DNA of 64,000 nucleotides, taken from NCBI RefSeq assembly GCF_001983175.1, contig NZ_MNPW01000018.1:36628-100627 (forward strand). Reading direction: 5' to 3'. The stretch's first letter is position 1, and every line of letters starts with the position of its first letter. The notes under the pieces are model-generated. The model was not told the DNA's origin and did not search any database. It saw only the letters and a program-made list of their open reading frames with translations. This DNA comes from Pseudomonas cedrina subsp. cedrina. GTDB taxonomy: Bacteria; Pseudomonadota; Gammaproteobacteria; Pseudomonadales; Pseudomonadaceae. Positions 7,391 through 16,040 of this stretch are shown here, piece after piece. A program made the position numbers and the translations under genes.

Positions 7391-9700
7391 TCAATACCTA
7401 TAGTCCAGCGTCACCATCAAGTTACGTGGTGCGCCATACCCTACGGTGTCAAAATCGCCCTTCTGCAACGCATACTTCTTGTCGAGCACATTGTTGACGT
7501 TGACTGCCGCGGTGATCTCCTTCGTGATTGCGTAGCGCCCCAACAGTGATACCAGGGCATAAGAATCCTGTTCTCCGCCTAACGTACTAATGCCAGTGTT
7601 GGCCGCCTCGTAGAAGCGGCTTTGCCATTTGACGCCTCCGCCCAGCGTCAATTTTTTCCACTCTCCCGGCAACTGGTAGGTGGTGAATAGCTGAACCGTG
7701 GTACGCGGTATTTGCGAATTCAAGCGGACGCCATCACCATCTTGCGCCGTGAAATGGGCGATACCTGTGTAGATGTTCCAGCCACGCGCCAGCTCGCCTT
7801 GCAAGTCCAGCTCGATCCCGCGCGACTTCGTCCCATCAGAACCTGTATAGGCCTGGGCACCCGCTGGCGTATAGGTTCCCGCGACTATCTGTGCCGCGTT
7901 GTCCAGCTCGGTATGGAACAAGGCCACCGACGCATTCAGACGCCCGTCCATGTAAGCGCCTTTGAGGCCGATTTCCTTGGTTTTTCCCTTTGACGGCGTG
8001 AGCACGTTGCCCTTGCTGTCGCGATAGTCGGTTTGCGGATTGAATATGCCCGTGTAGCTCACGTAGGCCGAATAGGTCTTGTCGATGTCGTAAATCAAGC
8101 CGGCGTATGGGGTGAATTCACTGCTCTTTTTGTAGTGCAACGATGAGCCGCCGGCGTCGTCGTCGATTTCGTAGTTGGTGAAGCGCCCCCCAACAATAAG
8201 TTTCAGAGGCTCAGCTAGCGAAAAACGGGCCGCGCTATAGACGCCGCTCTGCTTGATTTGGGTGCGGGTCGGTATCGACGCCATGGCATCGAAGTCAGGG
8301 CGAGGATAGGCTGGGCTCAATTCATAGACATTGACCGGCGCAAAGCCTAGAGAGAACGGAGCCGCATCCTGGCCGGCCTTGCGGCGCGAGCTCGTGGCCC
8401 CCACCACCAGGTCGTGCTGGCGGCCCAGCAGTTCGAAGGGGCCGCTCGCCATCACGTCGACAGTGTTCTGCCGGCTGCGACCTCCGAACGCCAGTGCTAC
8501 CGGATAAGCCCCGTTGGGAAAGGACCCCAGTCCCGTGACACGGTCAGGACGACCGATCAGACCGAGTAGTTCGGCATCGTATTCCGTGCGGTATTGGTTA
8601 GCGACGGCCCGGAGGTTCCAGCCGTTGTCGAAGCGGTGCTCGATCTCGGCAAACGCCGTCTTAAGGGTGTTGTCCCAATGGCTCCACTTCTGCGCGTAGT
8701 TCTTGGCGCGTGAATACTCCGCCTGCGTGCCGTCGCTGAACCATAGCGGCATGCCTCCCCAGGTCGAGCCCTTCGGCGTGATGTCTTGGTAGTCATAGCC
8801 CAGACTCACCGTCGTATCGGGTGTCAGATCTGCCGCGATAATGCCGTAGAACGCCTGTCTCTGCGGTTTATAGCCATCAATGTACGAGTTTCCCTCCTGG
8901 GACGTCCCGACTATACGGGCGCGGATGCGGCCGTCTTCGGTCAACGGAGTCGATACGTCGGCCATTTCTCGGTGGGTATCCCAGCTACCCGCGCCGAGCG
9001 AGGCGGATGCCGAGAATTCGCGGGTCGGTCGTTTGCGCACCAGGTTGATGGCGGCCGAGGGATTGCCGGTGCCGGTCAGCAAACCAGAGGCGCCACGCAC
9101 TACCTCGACTCGATCATAGAACGCGGTATCGAGGGAGCTGATGCCGCTCCCGTTGACGATGCCGCCGACGACGGTAGGTATGCCGTCGTACTGAACGTTG
9201 TTGATCAAGAAACCACGAGAGTAGAAACTCGTCCGGTCGCTGTCGGATTGGTACGACGACACGCCCGTGGTGTTGTCCAGCACGTCCTGCACCGAATTCA
9301 ATTGCTGGTCGTCCATGCGCTGGCGGGTGATCACCGTCACCGACTGCGGTGTTTCCCGCAGCGACAGCGGCAGGCGCGTCGCCACCGACGTCTGGCCTGT
9401 GGTGTAGGAACCAGTACCTTCGGTGGTCGCCGTATCCATAGGGCCCGTTACGGTGATGGCCGGCAAGGCTATCTCTTCTTGAGGCTTTCCACCGACCTTG
9501 GTTTGAATCTGCCCTGGCTCGGCGGCGAATGCGCCCTGTGCGCTAATAAGAATTGCCGCCGCAACTGCCGAGCCCAGCACGGCGCGGGGCGCGTTCCTGA
9601 CTACACCCTTGTATGACCCATCCAGATGAGGATAACCAGCGGGGTCTGCACGCAAATCAATTGGCCAACAGGACTTCCCAGCAGTTGCGATGATGAACAT
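7391..9700 (-). CDS. TonB-dependent siderophore receptor without signalling domain
   Basis: 769 residues. After a signal segment (AVAAAILISAQGAFA) comes the TonB-box region (EEIALPAITVTG), the plug (RETPQSVTVITRQRMDDQQL, then FYSRGFLINNVQYDGIP and DRVEVVRGASGLLTG) and a 22-strand barrel ending in aromatic Tyr (LDYRY). No STN domain precedes the plug, so unlike the 16041 receptor it is not wired to a FecR. It probably takes up a ferric siderophore across the outer membrane. The N-terminus before GVVRNAPRAVLG is long for a signal peptide, so the real start may be later. An AraC gene lies upstream on the same strand and is its likely regulator; two small accessory genes follow. Confidence 0.9.
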   Translation of the reverse strand: MFIIATAGKSCWPIDLRADPAGYPHLDGSYKGVVRNAPRAVLGSAVAAAILISAQGAFAAEPGQIQTKVGGKPQEEIALPAITVTGPMDTATTEGTGSYTTGQTSVATRLPLSLRETPQSVTVITRQRMDDQQLNSVQDVLDNTTGVSSYQSDSDRTSFYSRGFLINNVQYDGIPTVVGGIVNGSGISSLDTAFYDRVEVVRGASGLLTGTGNPSAAINLVRKRPTREFSASASLGAGSWDTHREMADVSTPLTEDGRIRARIVGTSQEGNSYIDGYKPQRQAFYGIIAADLTPDTTVSLGYDYQDITPKGSTWGGMPLWFSDGTQAEYSRAKNYAQKWSHWDNTLKTAFAEIEHRFDNGWNLRAVANQYRTEYDAELLGLIGRPDRVTGLGSFPNGAYPVALAFGGRSRQNTVDVMASGPFELLGRQHDLVVGATSSRRKAGQDAAPFSLGFAPVNVYELSPAYPRPDFDAMASIPTRTQIKQSGVYSAARFSLAEPLKLIVGGRFTNYEIDDDAGGSSLHYKKSSEFTPYAGLIYDIDKTYSAYVSYTGIFNPQTDYRDSKGNVLTPSKGKTKEIGLKGAYMDGRLNASVALFHTELDNAAQIVAGTYTPAGAQAYTGSDGTKSRGIELDLQGELARGWNIYTGIAHFTAQDGDGVRLNSQIPRTTVQLFTTYQLPGEWKKLTLGGGVKWQSRFYEAANTGISTLGGEQDSYALVSLLGRYAITKEITAAVNVNNVLDKKYALQKGDFDTVGYGAPRNLMVTLDYRY

Positions 9701-10006
9701 CAACAATACTCATTTGTATTCAGATGTTTCATTTAACAACACACACAGAGGGAGTGATGGCGAAACCAGGCCAGATTGTTATTCAGTCAGGCCAAAGTGA
9801 CGTCGTATTGGCGCACTGATAGTTTCGTTGAAGGCTTGGTGTTGCTTGAACACCTGCAGTCGCAGGCATCCGAGGAGGGCTCTGCTCTCGAGAGCATTCA
9901 ATCTTCACCATTAGCACGAGGTTGCGAAATATCAGCGACTCCGCAAGGAACGACAACAGGCGTTGGAGGACGGTCGATGACCCAGAGTCAAGATCAGCCT
10001 GATGCG
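9701..10006. other. 306-bp gap between AraC gene and receptor
   Basis: No convincing gene. An inverted repeat AATAC/GTATT (9705-9709 and 9716-9720) lies at the receptor start but does not match a Fur box well. The receptor promoter and the AraC binding sites should be here. Confidence 0.5.
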
Positions 10007-10858
10007 TCAGGGTGGGATTTCATTGGTGAGCATGATGCGTGGCACTGAAGCAAGCTCTGAGCCGCTGATGCGATCCGAGAGGTATCGTGCCGGAGGCTTG
10101 CCCACTGCCTTGCGGAACATGGTTACGAAACCGCTGGCGTTTTCGTATCCCAGCTCCAATGCCACCGTTTGCACGCTTTCACCCTTGGTCAAACGTTGCA
10201 GCGCAAGGATCACATGCAGTTGCCGACGCCAGCGCCCGAAGCTCATTCCAATTTCATGCAGCAAAAGACGGCTCATGCTCCGCTCGCTCAGGCCAATTCG
10301 AGTAGCCCAATCGGCCTTCGAGGTTTTGTCCGAGGGGGCGGCCAGCATCATTTCCACGAGGCGGCGCAGTCGGGGATCGCGTGGCATGGGCAGATGCAAG
10401 TCTTCCACCGGTGCCGCCACCAGCTCATCGAGCAATGCAGCAATCAACCGGTCTTCCCTTCCCCCCTGCGCGTATAACTCAGGAAAACCGGCCGCCTTCA
10501 GTAGCAACTCGCGTAGCAAGGGCGATACCGAAATCGTGCAACAGGTTTTCGGAAGGTCAGGGGCGGCGTCTGGCTCGACGAACAGGCAATAGCATTCCGT
10601 TTCGCCCGCCCCTCGCGCCGCGTGCGGCAAGTCTCCCGGTATCCATATGGCGCACTGCGGCGGCACGATCCAGACACCGTCGTCAATTTCACAGTTGAGT
10701 ATTCCGCGTACGGAGTAGATCAACTGCGCTTTGCGGTGCCGATGCCTCGCATTTTCCCAGTCCTTTGTTCCCCATGTGGCACTCAAGGCCATAACAGGTC
10801 GCGAGATGCTATCGACGTCCCAAGGCACAATCAAATCGATAATCGCAATGCTAGACAT
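10007..10858 (-). CDS. AraC family transcriptional regulator with cupin sensor domain
   Basis: 283 residues. N-terminal cupin-like domain (HRHRKAQLIYSVRGILNCEI, then GVWIVPPQCAIWIPGDLPH) and a C-terminal pair of helix-turn-helix motifs (about 180-265: DWATRIGLSERSMSRLLLHE and TVALELGYENASGFVTMFRK, ending in PPARYLS). AraC proteins of this layout sense a small ligand and activate nearby genes. It is the first gene upstream of the siderophore receptor on the same strand, resembling the arrangement of ligand-responsive AraC activators that sense ferric siderophores, but its N-domain resembles the general cupin type. Specific effector unknown. Confidence 0.9.
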   Translation of the reverse strand: MSSIAIIDLIVPWDVDSISRPVMALSATWGTKDWENARHRHRKAQLIYSVRGILNCEIDDGVWIVPPQCAIWIPGDLPHAARGAGETECYCLFVEPDAAPDLPKTCCTISVSPLLRELLLKAAGFPELYAQGGREDRLIAALLDELVAAPVEDLHLPMPRDPRLRRLVEMMLAAPSDKTSKADWATRIGLSERSMSRLLLHEIGMSFGRWRRQLHVILALQRLTKGESVQTVALELGYENASGFVTMFRKAVGKPPARYLSDRISGSELASVPRIMLTNEIPP

Positions 10859-11010
10859 GTTGTTTTGTAGAGCCTGGGATGAGAGAAGAGGCTTTGGCCT
10901 AATCGAAGAATACTATGATCAACTTGCTCAATGGCGTCTAGCCGCTCCTTACGATCGGGGCCTCAAATAGGCGTAGGCCGTTAAACCTGAACGCGTCGTA
11001 TACGAAGCCC

Positions 11011-11928
11011 TCAGCGCAATCCCTTCGCCTCAAACAGCTCAACAAGCCATTCGACGAATACCCTCACGCGGGTACTCAAATGGCGGTTGGGTGAATAGAC
11101 GATGTAGATCGGATTCGGCTCCAGCGACCAGTCCTCCAGCAGTTGAACCAACGCGCCGGACTGGAAGTGGGGTTCGGCCATGAACTGCAGCGTTTGCAAG
11201 ACCCCCATACCGGCCAGCGCAGCCGCGAGCAGCGCATTGGAGTCGTTTACCGAGACGAAGTAAGGCGCATCGACCGTGATGCGCTCATTGCCTCTGACAA
11301 ACTCCACCGGCAGGCGCTGATTAGTCCCCGCAAAAAAGTAGCGCACCATCTGGTGGCCAACATCCAGATCGCTGGGCTGCAGCGGCGTGCCATGGGCAGC
11401 GAGGTACTGCGGCGTGGCGCACGTGACAAACTTGAGGCTGCCCAGGCGCCTCGCGATCAACGATGGATCGTTCAACGTACCGCCGCGAATCACGCAATCC
11501 ACTCGGTCGCCCAATAGATCGACGGGCCTGTCACTCACCCCAATATCCAGTTGCAGTTCGGGGTAGCGCTTCTGGAATGCCGGCAGCGCAGGTAACACCA
11601 GCATCGTCGCCATGGTAGAGCCCATGTCTACGCGCAAGCGGCCGTGGGGACGCGCCTGGGCGCTGGCCAAATCCGACTCGGCTTCCAGCCATTGATCGAC
11701 CACCCGCACCATGCGCTCGTAATAAGCAATTCCATCATTGGTGAGCGAAATACGTCGCGTGGTGCGGTTCAGCAGCTTTACCCGCAGGTGATTTTCCAGC
11801 GTCTGGATGTGCCGGGTGACGGTGTTGCGTGGCAGGTTCATCGTCTGCGCCGCCTTGACGAAGCTGCCCGCTTCTACAACCTGAATAAACGCTTTGACTG
11901 CGCTGAAATAGTCCACGTTATGACACAT
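11011..11928 (-). CDS. LysR family transcriptional regulator (CrgA-like)
   Basis: 305 residues with N-terminal winged HTH (SFVKAAQTMNLPRNTVTRHI, about 20-40) and effector domain. The sequence style (YFSAVKAFIQVVEAGSF, LLNRTTRRISLT) places it in the large LysR subgroup that includes CrgA-like regulators, which often control divergent oxidoreductases. It is divergent from the SDR/quinone-oxidoreductase pair at 12077-13901, with direct repeats between them. Ligand unknown, though electrophiles or quinones would fit the neighbours. Confidence 0.92.
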   Translation of the reverse strand: MCHNVDYFSAVKAFIQVVEAGSFVKAAQTMNLPRNTVTRHIQTLENHLRVKLLNRTTRRISLTNDGIAYYERMVRVVDQWLEAESDLASAQARPHGRLRVDMGSTMATMLVLPALPAFQKRYPELQLDIGVSDRPVDLLGDRVDCVIRGGTLNDPSLIARRLGSLKFVTCATPQYLAAHGTPLQPSDLDVGHQMVRYFFAGTNQRLPVEFVRGNERITVDAPYFVSVNDSNALLAAALAGMGVLQTLQFMAEPHFQSGALVQLLEDWSLEPNPIYIVYSPNRHLSTRVRVFVEWLVELFEAKGLR

Positions 11929-11951
11929 CCATCAAATGGGGGCTGCGGCAA

Positions 11952-12003
11952 TTATCCCGCATAGAGGAACAGTGGTGTCTTTTTTAGCTGGTTTATCCCG
12001 CAT
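11952..12003. promoter_or_regulatory. Paired 11-bp direct repeats between LysR and SDR genes
   Basis: TTATCCCGCAT occurs at 11952-11962 and 11993-12003, 41 bp apart (about four helical turns), in the short divergent intergenic region. Perfect direct repeats on one face of the helix are a plausible LysR binding arrangement. Repeat identity is seen; function is inference. Confidence 0.4.
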
Positions 12004-12076
12004 CCGCTATCTCTTAAATTGATCTCACCGAAACGAAGCCATCCATTCCGGCTGGCTCCAAGTGGAGATCACACAC

Positions 12077-12826
12077 ATGGCTCAGCAACTGCAAGGCAAG
12101 GTAGCACTGGTAACGGGTGGTTCTCGTGGCATTGGCGCCGCCATCGCAAAACGTTTGGCCGCCGACGGCGCTCATGTCGCGTTCAGCTATGCAAAATCGC
12201 TTGAACAGGCGCAAGCGGTGGTTGCCGACATCGAGCGTCACGGAGTGCAGGCGCTGGCCGTCCAGGCCGATCAAGGCGATACCGCGCAAGTGACTGCACT
12301 GGTCAAACGGGTTCATCAACACTTCGGTCGCCTGGACATTCTGATCAACAGCGCTGGCGTGTTTGTCACGGGCCACGTCGCTGACCCTGATGCCGACATC
12401 GCAGCGTTCGACCGCCAGCAAGCGGTAAACGTCGGCGGTGTGGTGACCGCTGTACGGGCGGCGGTCGGCTTGATGAGTGACGGCGGACGCATTATTTCCG
12501 TGGGCACGACCGGAGCCGACCACGTGCCGTTCCCGGGTGCTGCCGACTATGTGGCGACCAAAGCCGCAGTGGCGGCTTACAGCCGCGGCTGGGCCCGCGA
12601 CCTGGGGCCTCGCAACATTACCGTGAATGTCATCCAGCCGGGGGCGATCAATACCGAGATGAACCCTGAGACCGCCGATCACGCGCCATTCCTTGCAGGC
12701 CAGACTGCGCTGGGACGTTACGGTCAGCCGCAGGACATCGCCGCTGCCGTGTCCTTCCTTGCAGGCCCCGAGGCTTCCTACATCACGGGCGCCACCCTCA
12801 ACGTCGATGGCGGCCAGAGCGCCTGA
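12077..12826 (+). CDS. SDR family oxidoreductase
   Basis: 249 residues, classical short-chain dehydrogenase: cofactor loop TGGSRGIG near residue 14, NSAG (about 92), catalytic Tyr/Lys as YVATK, and the C-terminal GATLNVDGGQSA. It should reduce a carbonyl or oxidise an alcohol with NAD(P)H; the arginine in TGGSRGIG favours NADP(H). ATG at 12077 follows GGAG by 9 nt, making the upstream GTG less likely. Divergent from a LysR regulator and followed 112 bp later by a quinone oxidoreductase, so the pair may act in carbonyl or quinone detoxification. Confidence 0.93.
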   Translation: MAQQLQGKVALVTGGSRGIGAAIAKRLAADGAHVAFSYAKSLEQAQAVVADIERHGVQALAVQADQGDTAQVTALVKRVHQHFGRLDILINSAGVFVTGHVADPDADIAAFDRQQAVNVGGVVTAVRAAVGLMSDGGRIISVGTTGADHVPFPGAADYVATKAAVAAYSRGWARDLGPRNITVNVIQPGAINTEMNPETADHAPFLAGQTALGRYGQPQDIAAAVSFLAGPEASYITGATLNVDGGQSA

Positions 12827-12938
12827 CAGACCCCAAGCGCATCGATCCGATTGGCAGTGCCGATATCCCTCCGCGTGGCACTGCTTACCTTCGAAAGGTC
12901 GATTTTAGGCTTTTAAAATTTCCAATTACGAGGCCGTC

Positions 12939-13901
12939 ATGAATCAACGCATCCGGATTTACCAGCAAGGAACACCCGACGTTCTGAATCACGAAACGTT
13001 CGAACTGGAGCCACCTTCCCATGGGCAGGTGCTGATACGCCACGAAGCAATCGGGGTCAATTTCGTCGATACGATGTTCAGGGATGGCACGTTCAAGGTT
13101 GCGCTGCCATTCGGCATGGGCGTCGAGGCGGCGGGCATTGTCGAGGCCATCGGCGATGGCGTGAAGCACCTGAAGGTGGGTGATCGCGTCGCCTACTTCT
13201 TCGCGTTCGGCGCCTACGCGGATCGTCGGGTGATCGACGCCAGCGCACTGATCAAACTGCCTGACGACATCTCCACTGAGCAGGCTGCCGGGCTGCTGTC
13301 GAAAGGGCTGACGGCTTGGGCGTTGGTCAGGCAGGTTCATGGGGTTCAGGCCGGAGAAACCGTCGTGGTGCATGGCGCATCCGGCGGCGTCGGGAGCTTG
13401 CTTGTGCGTTGGGTGAAATCGCTGGGCGCCACCGTCATCGCGACAGTGGGTTCAGCGAGCAAGGCTGCCATCGTCCAGAGCTGGGGGCTCGATCACGTGT
13501 TGCATGCGGACGAGCCCGATCTGGCTAAACGAATCAAAGCCAAAAACGGCGGTTTTGGCGTCGACGTGGTGTACGACCTGGTCGGTCGGGACACGCTGGA
13601 TGCTTCGATCAACGTGCTGCGCGACGGTGGCGATCTCATTCACGTTGGCAACGCTTCGGGCGGGGTCACGGCAGACACTGCCTTGCTGGCGGCTCACGGC
13701 ATTCGATATGTTCAGCCTTCAACGCCGCAGTATGTCAATGCAAACAATCAGGACATGGCGGCATCGGAGTTGTTCGAGCGTTTCCGCGAGGGCGCGCTGG
13801 GCTCCGTGGAACTCTCCCGTTATCGACTGGAAGACGCCTCGCTGGCCCATCAAGCCATCGCGTCGCGCAAGCATATCGGCTCGATTTTGCTGATTCCCTG
13901 A
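12939..13901 (+). CDS. Quinone oxidoreductase (zeta-crystallin-like medium-chain dehydrogenase)
   Basis: 320 residues. Medium-chain dehydrogenase lacking zinc ligands: N-terminal GroES-like part (IGVNFVDTMFRDG, FGMGVEAAGIVEAIG) and Rossmann part with VVVHGASGGVGSLLVRWVKS. These are hallmarks of NADPH:quinone reductases that reduce quinones and alpha,beta-unsaturated carbonyls in the cytoplasm. It follows the SDR on the same strand, likely in its operon or from a local promoter, and is followed by the tRNA block on the opposite strand. Confidence 0.92.
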   Translation: MNQRIRIYQQGTPDVLNHETFELEPPSHGQVLIRHEAIGVNFVDTMFRDGTFKVALPFGMGVEAAGIVEAIGDGVKHLKVGDRVAYFFAFGAYADRRVIDASALIKLPDDISTEQAAGLLSKGLTAWALVRQVHGVQAGETVVVHGASGGVGSLLVRWVKSLGATVIATVGSASKAAIVQSWGLDHVLHADEPDLAKRIKAKNGGFGVDVVYDLVGRDTLDASINVLRDGGDLIHVGNASGGVTADTALLAAHGIRYVQPSTPQYVNANNQDMAASELFERFREGALGSVELSRYRLEDASLAHQAIASRKHIGSILLIP

Positions 13902-13997
13902 GGCTGGGCAACCGCCGTTCATGGCAATCCCGGCTTCTTGCGCTGGCGCCTCTGCGGCACACCAGGGTGTTCATGATGAACACGCTGTTTGCAGACG

Positions 13998-14025
13998 AAA
14001 AAAAGCCCGCTCAATGAGCGGGCTT
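13998..14025 (-). terminator. Intrinsic terminator of the tRNA operon (left copy)
   Basis: Stem GCCCGCTC/GAGCGGGC with a 3-base loop, followed on the minus strand by a T run (plus-strand A run 13998-14003). Confidence 0.85.
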
Positions 14026-14065
14026 CCTGTGGTACCTGGCGTTCAGCGTTCCAGGTAACCGAATA

Positions 14066-14142
14066 TGGCGCAGCGGACGGGACTCGAACCCGCGACCCCC
14101 GGCGTGACAGGCCGGTATTCTAACCGACTGAACTACCGCTGC
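14066..14142 (-). tRNA. tRNA-Asp (GTC)
   Basis: 77 nt with encoded CCA; acceptor GCAGCGG pairs with CCGCTGC, anticodon loop CTGTCAC gives GTC, T-arm GGGTTCGAGTCCC. Cotranscribed with tRNA-Val just upstream on the minus strand. A second identical gene is at 28298-28374. Confidence 0.97.
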
Positions 14143-14161
14143 GCGTAACACATCAAGCGAA

Positions 14162-14237
14162 TGGTGGGTGATGACGGGATCGAACCGCCGACCCTCTGCT
14201 TGTAAGGCAGATGCTCTCCCAGCTGAGCTAATCACCC
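14162..14237 (-). tRNA. tRNA-Val (TAC)
   Basis: 76 nt with encoded CCA; acceptor GGGTGAT/ATCACCC, anticodon loop CTTACAA gives TAC. First gene of the minus-strand tRNA pair; duplicated at 28394-28469. Confidence 0.97.
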
Positions 14238-14404
14238 TTCACTTTCGGTGTGGGCCGCATCATACAGCAATAATCCGCAATGTCTTGATTTAAATGCAGT
14301 TTATTTCAAATATTTTCTCGATCCCGACACAGCCCCTGGAAAACCGGGTTTGGCTCGTGCAAATGCGAGTCTATTGCGTTTAACCCGCGCTTGGCCGCAC
14401 AATT

Positions 14405-14423
14405 AGAAATTATTCTCAATAAC
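14405..14423. promoter_or_regulatory. Fur-box-like site upstream of the ECF sigma gene
   Basis: The minus-strand reading GTTATTGAGAATAATTTCT matches the 19-bp Fur consensus at about 12 positions and lies 16 bp before the start codon. Iron-starvation sigma genes in Pseudomonas are typically Fur-repressed, which supports the call. Confidence 0.65.
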
Positions 14424-14438
14424 GCCTGAGCCACGCTT

Positions 14439-14957
14439 ATGTCTGTGGGTGAACCGCCATTCCAAAGGGAAATTGCCCAGCTCTACAGCGAGCATCATGG
14501 GTGGCTGCTCACCTGGCTGCGGCGCAAGCTGGGCTGCCGACAGAACGCAGCGGACCTGGCACAGGATACATTCGCACGCATCCTGAACGCGCGCGAAGCC
14601 GTTGCCGGTATCCGCGAACCCCGGGCGTACTTGAGCACCACGGCCAGGCGCCTGCTCATTGATCAGGCGCGGCGCAGGCAGATTGAACAGGCTTACCTGC
14701 AGGAGCTGGCGCTCACCGTGGACGCGCTCGAAGGGTTCCAATCCCCGGAACAGATCCACGCTACCCTCGAAGCCCTCGAACAGATCGCGTTTATCCTGGA
14801 AGGCTTGCACGAATACTCACGCCAAGCGTTCGTGCTGTATTACCTTGAAGAAATGACCCAGCAGCAAATCGCCCGGCGGCTCAAGCTGTCGGAACGCACC
14901 GTGCGCAAATACCTGATCCAGGCGCTCGTGCATTGCGGCCACAGTATGGACACTTGA
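14439..14957 (+). CDS. ECF sigma factor, FecI-like (iron starvation)
   Basis: 172 residues. Region 2 with ADLAQDTFARIL and EPRAYLSTTARRLLIDQARR, and region 4 with MTQQQIARRLKLSERTVRKYL are typical of FecI/FpvI-like sigma factors. It should direct RNA polymerase to the promoter of the receptor gene two genes downstream when released by its anti-sigma partner. It is followed 6 nt later by the FecR gene and preceded by a Fur-box-like site, so it is probably expressed in low iron. Confidence 0.95.
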   Translation: MSVGEPPFQREIAQLYSEHHGWLLTWLRRKLGCRQNAADLAQDTFARILNAREAVAGIREPRAYLSTTARRLLIDQARRRQIEQAYLQELALTVDALEGFQSPEQIHATLEALEQIAFILEGLHEYSRQAFVLYYLEEMTQQQIARRLKLSERTVRKYLIQALVHCGHSMDT

Positions 14958-14963
14958 TCAAGC

Positions 14964-15962
14964 ATGTCGCACACCCCTCATCAAATCGAAGAGCAAGCCG
15001 CCGAATGGTTGCTGCGCCTGCACGAGGGCGAATTGAACGAGGCCCAGCGCCTGGCGTTTGAGAGCTGGAAACAACAAGGCCCGCATCACGCCGCGGCGGC
15101 CGCACGGATGGAAGCCGTCATTTTCCGCATGCAGGCCCTGCGCGGCAAGAAAGCACCGGCGCGGGCGGCGTTGAGCGCAGCATTCACCCAGCCCGACAAG
15201 CGTCGCCGCAAAAACGTTGTTCGCGCGCTGGCATTGGCGTGCAGCCTGGCGATCCCGGCGGCGGCCCTGCTGGTCAGCCCTTATCCCCAGCAGTGGATGG
15301 CCGATGTGCGCAACGGCCCTGGCCAATGGCAAACCTTGCACCTGGCGGATGGCTCTGTGTTGGCCTTTAACGGCATCAGTTCGGCAAATCTGTACTTCGA
15401 TGACAAACAGCGCCGCATTGAACTGTTGCAAGGTGAAATTCGGGTGGAGGTCGCTCACGACCGCACGCGGCCGTTTGTCGTGCAAACACCTCAAGGCACG
15501 CTGCGTGCGCTGGGCACGCGCTTCGTGGTCAAGCGCGAGGGGGATGTCACTGTGCTGAGCATGCTGGAGTCGCGCGTGGCTGCGCAAAGCGCCGACGGCC
15601 AGCAGACCCTGGAAGTCGACGCCGGCTCGCAGGCCATGATGCGCGCAAACGACGTGCGCCTGGCCGGCACTATTGACCCTTCGAGCATCGATCAAGCCTG
15701 GCGCCGCCACCAGTTGGTGGTGGAAAACCGGCCTTTGCCCGAGGTGCTGGATGAAATTGCCCGGCATCGCGCCGGCCGCGTGCAATTTGATCGCCGCGCC
15801 CTGCAAGGCCTGCGCGTGTCTGCCGTGATTCCGCTCGATAATAGCGAGCATGCCTTGCAACTACTGGCGCAAACATTGCCGATCCAAGTACAGACCTTTA
15901 CCCCCTGGTTAATCGTGGTGAGTCCTGAAACCCCCTCCAATAAAACAACGCCCAATAAATAA
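14964..15962 (+). CDS. FecR-family anti-sigma/sigma regulator
   Basis: 332 residues. Cytoplasmic N-terminal domain (EQAAEWLLRLHEGELNEAQR, WKQQGPHHAAA) that binds the sigma factor, one membrane helix about residues 86-103 (VRALALACSLAIPAAALLV), and a periplasmic FecR domain (LADGSVLAFNGISSANLYFD, GTLRALGTRFVVKREGD) ending in an STN-like segment. It relays occupancy of the receptor signalling domain to the sigma factor. It overlaps the operon logic exactly: sigma, FecR, receptor. Confidence 0.95.
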   Translation: MSHTPHQIEEQAAEWLLRLHEGELNEAQRLAFESWKQQGPHHAAAAARMEAVIFRMQALRGKKAPARAALSAAFTQPDKRRRKNVVRALALACSLAIPAAALLVSPYPQQWMADVRNGPGQWQTLHLADGSVLAFNGISSANLYFDDKQRRIELLQGEIRVEVAHDRTRPFVVQTPQGTLRALGTRFVVKREGDVTVLSMLESRVAAQSADGQQTLEVDAGSQAMMRANDVRLAGTIDPSSIDQAWRRHQLVVENRPLPEVLDEIARHRAGRVQFDRRALQGLRVSAVIPLDNSEHALQLLAQTLPIQVQTFTPWLIVVSPETPSNKTTPNK

Positions 15963-16040
15963 TTATTCGCATTTGCTTCCGGTTTTTTCGAGGCTGCCCG
16001 TCAAGGAAGGTAATTCGACACGTAAAGGACTGCCTTCACC

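Larger units (their letters stand above)
13991..14240. repeat. 250-bp direct repeat, left copy (terminator + tRNA-Asp + tRNA-Val)
   Basis: Nearly identical to 28223-28472, differing at only a few bases (terminator stem, a two-base change between the tRNAs). Same orientation, 14.2 kb apart. The duplicated block includes spacers as well as the tRNAs, so it is a recent segmental duplication or gene-converted pair. Confidence 0.85.

Noticed and set aside
9705..9720. Palindrome at the receptor start as a Fur box
   Set aside because: The AATAC/GTATT arms match the 19-bp Fur consensus poorly; kept only as an unexplained inverted repeat.
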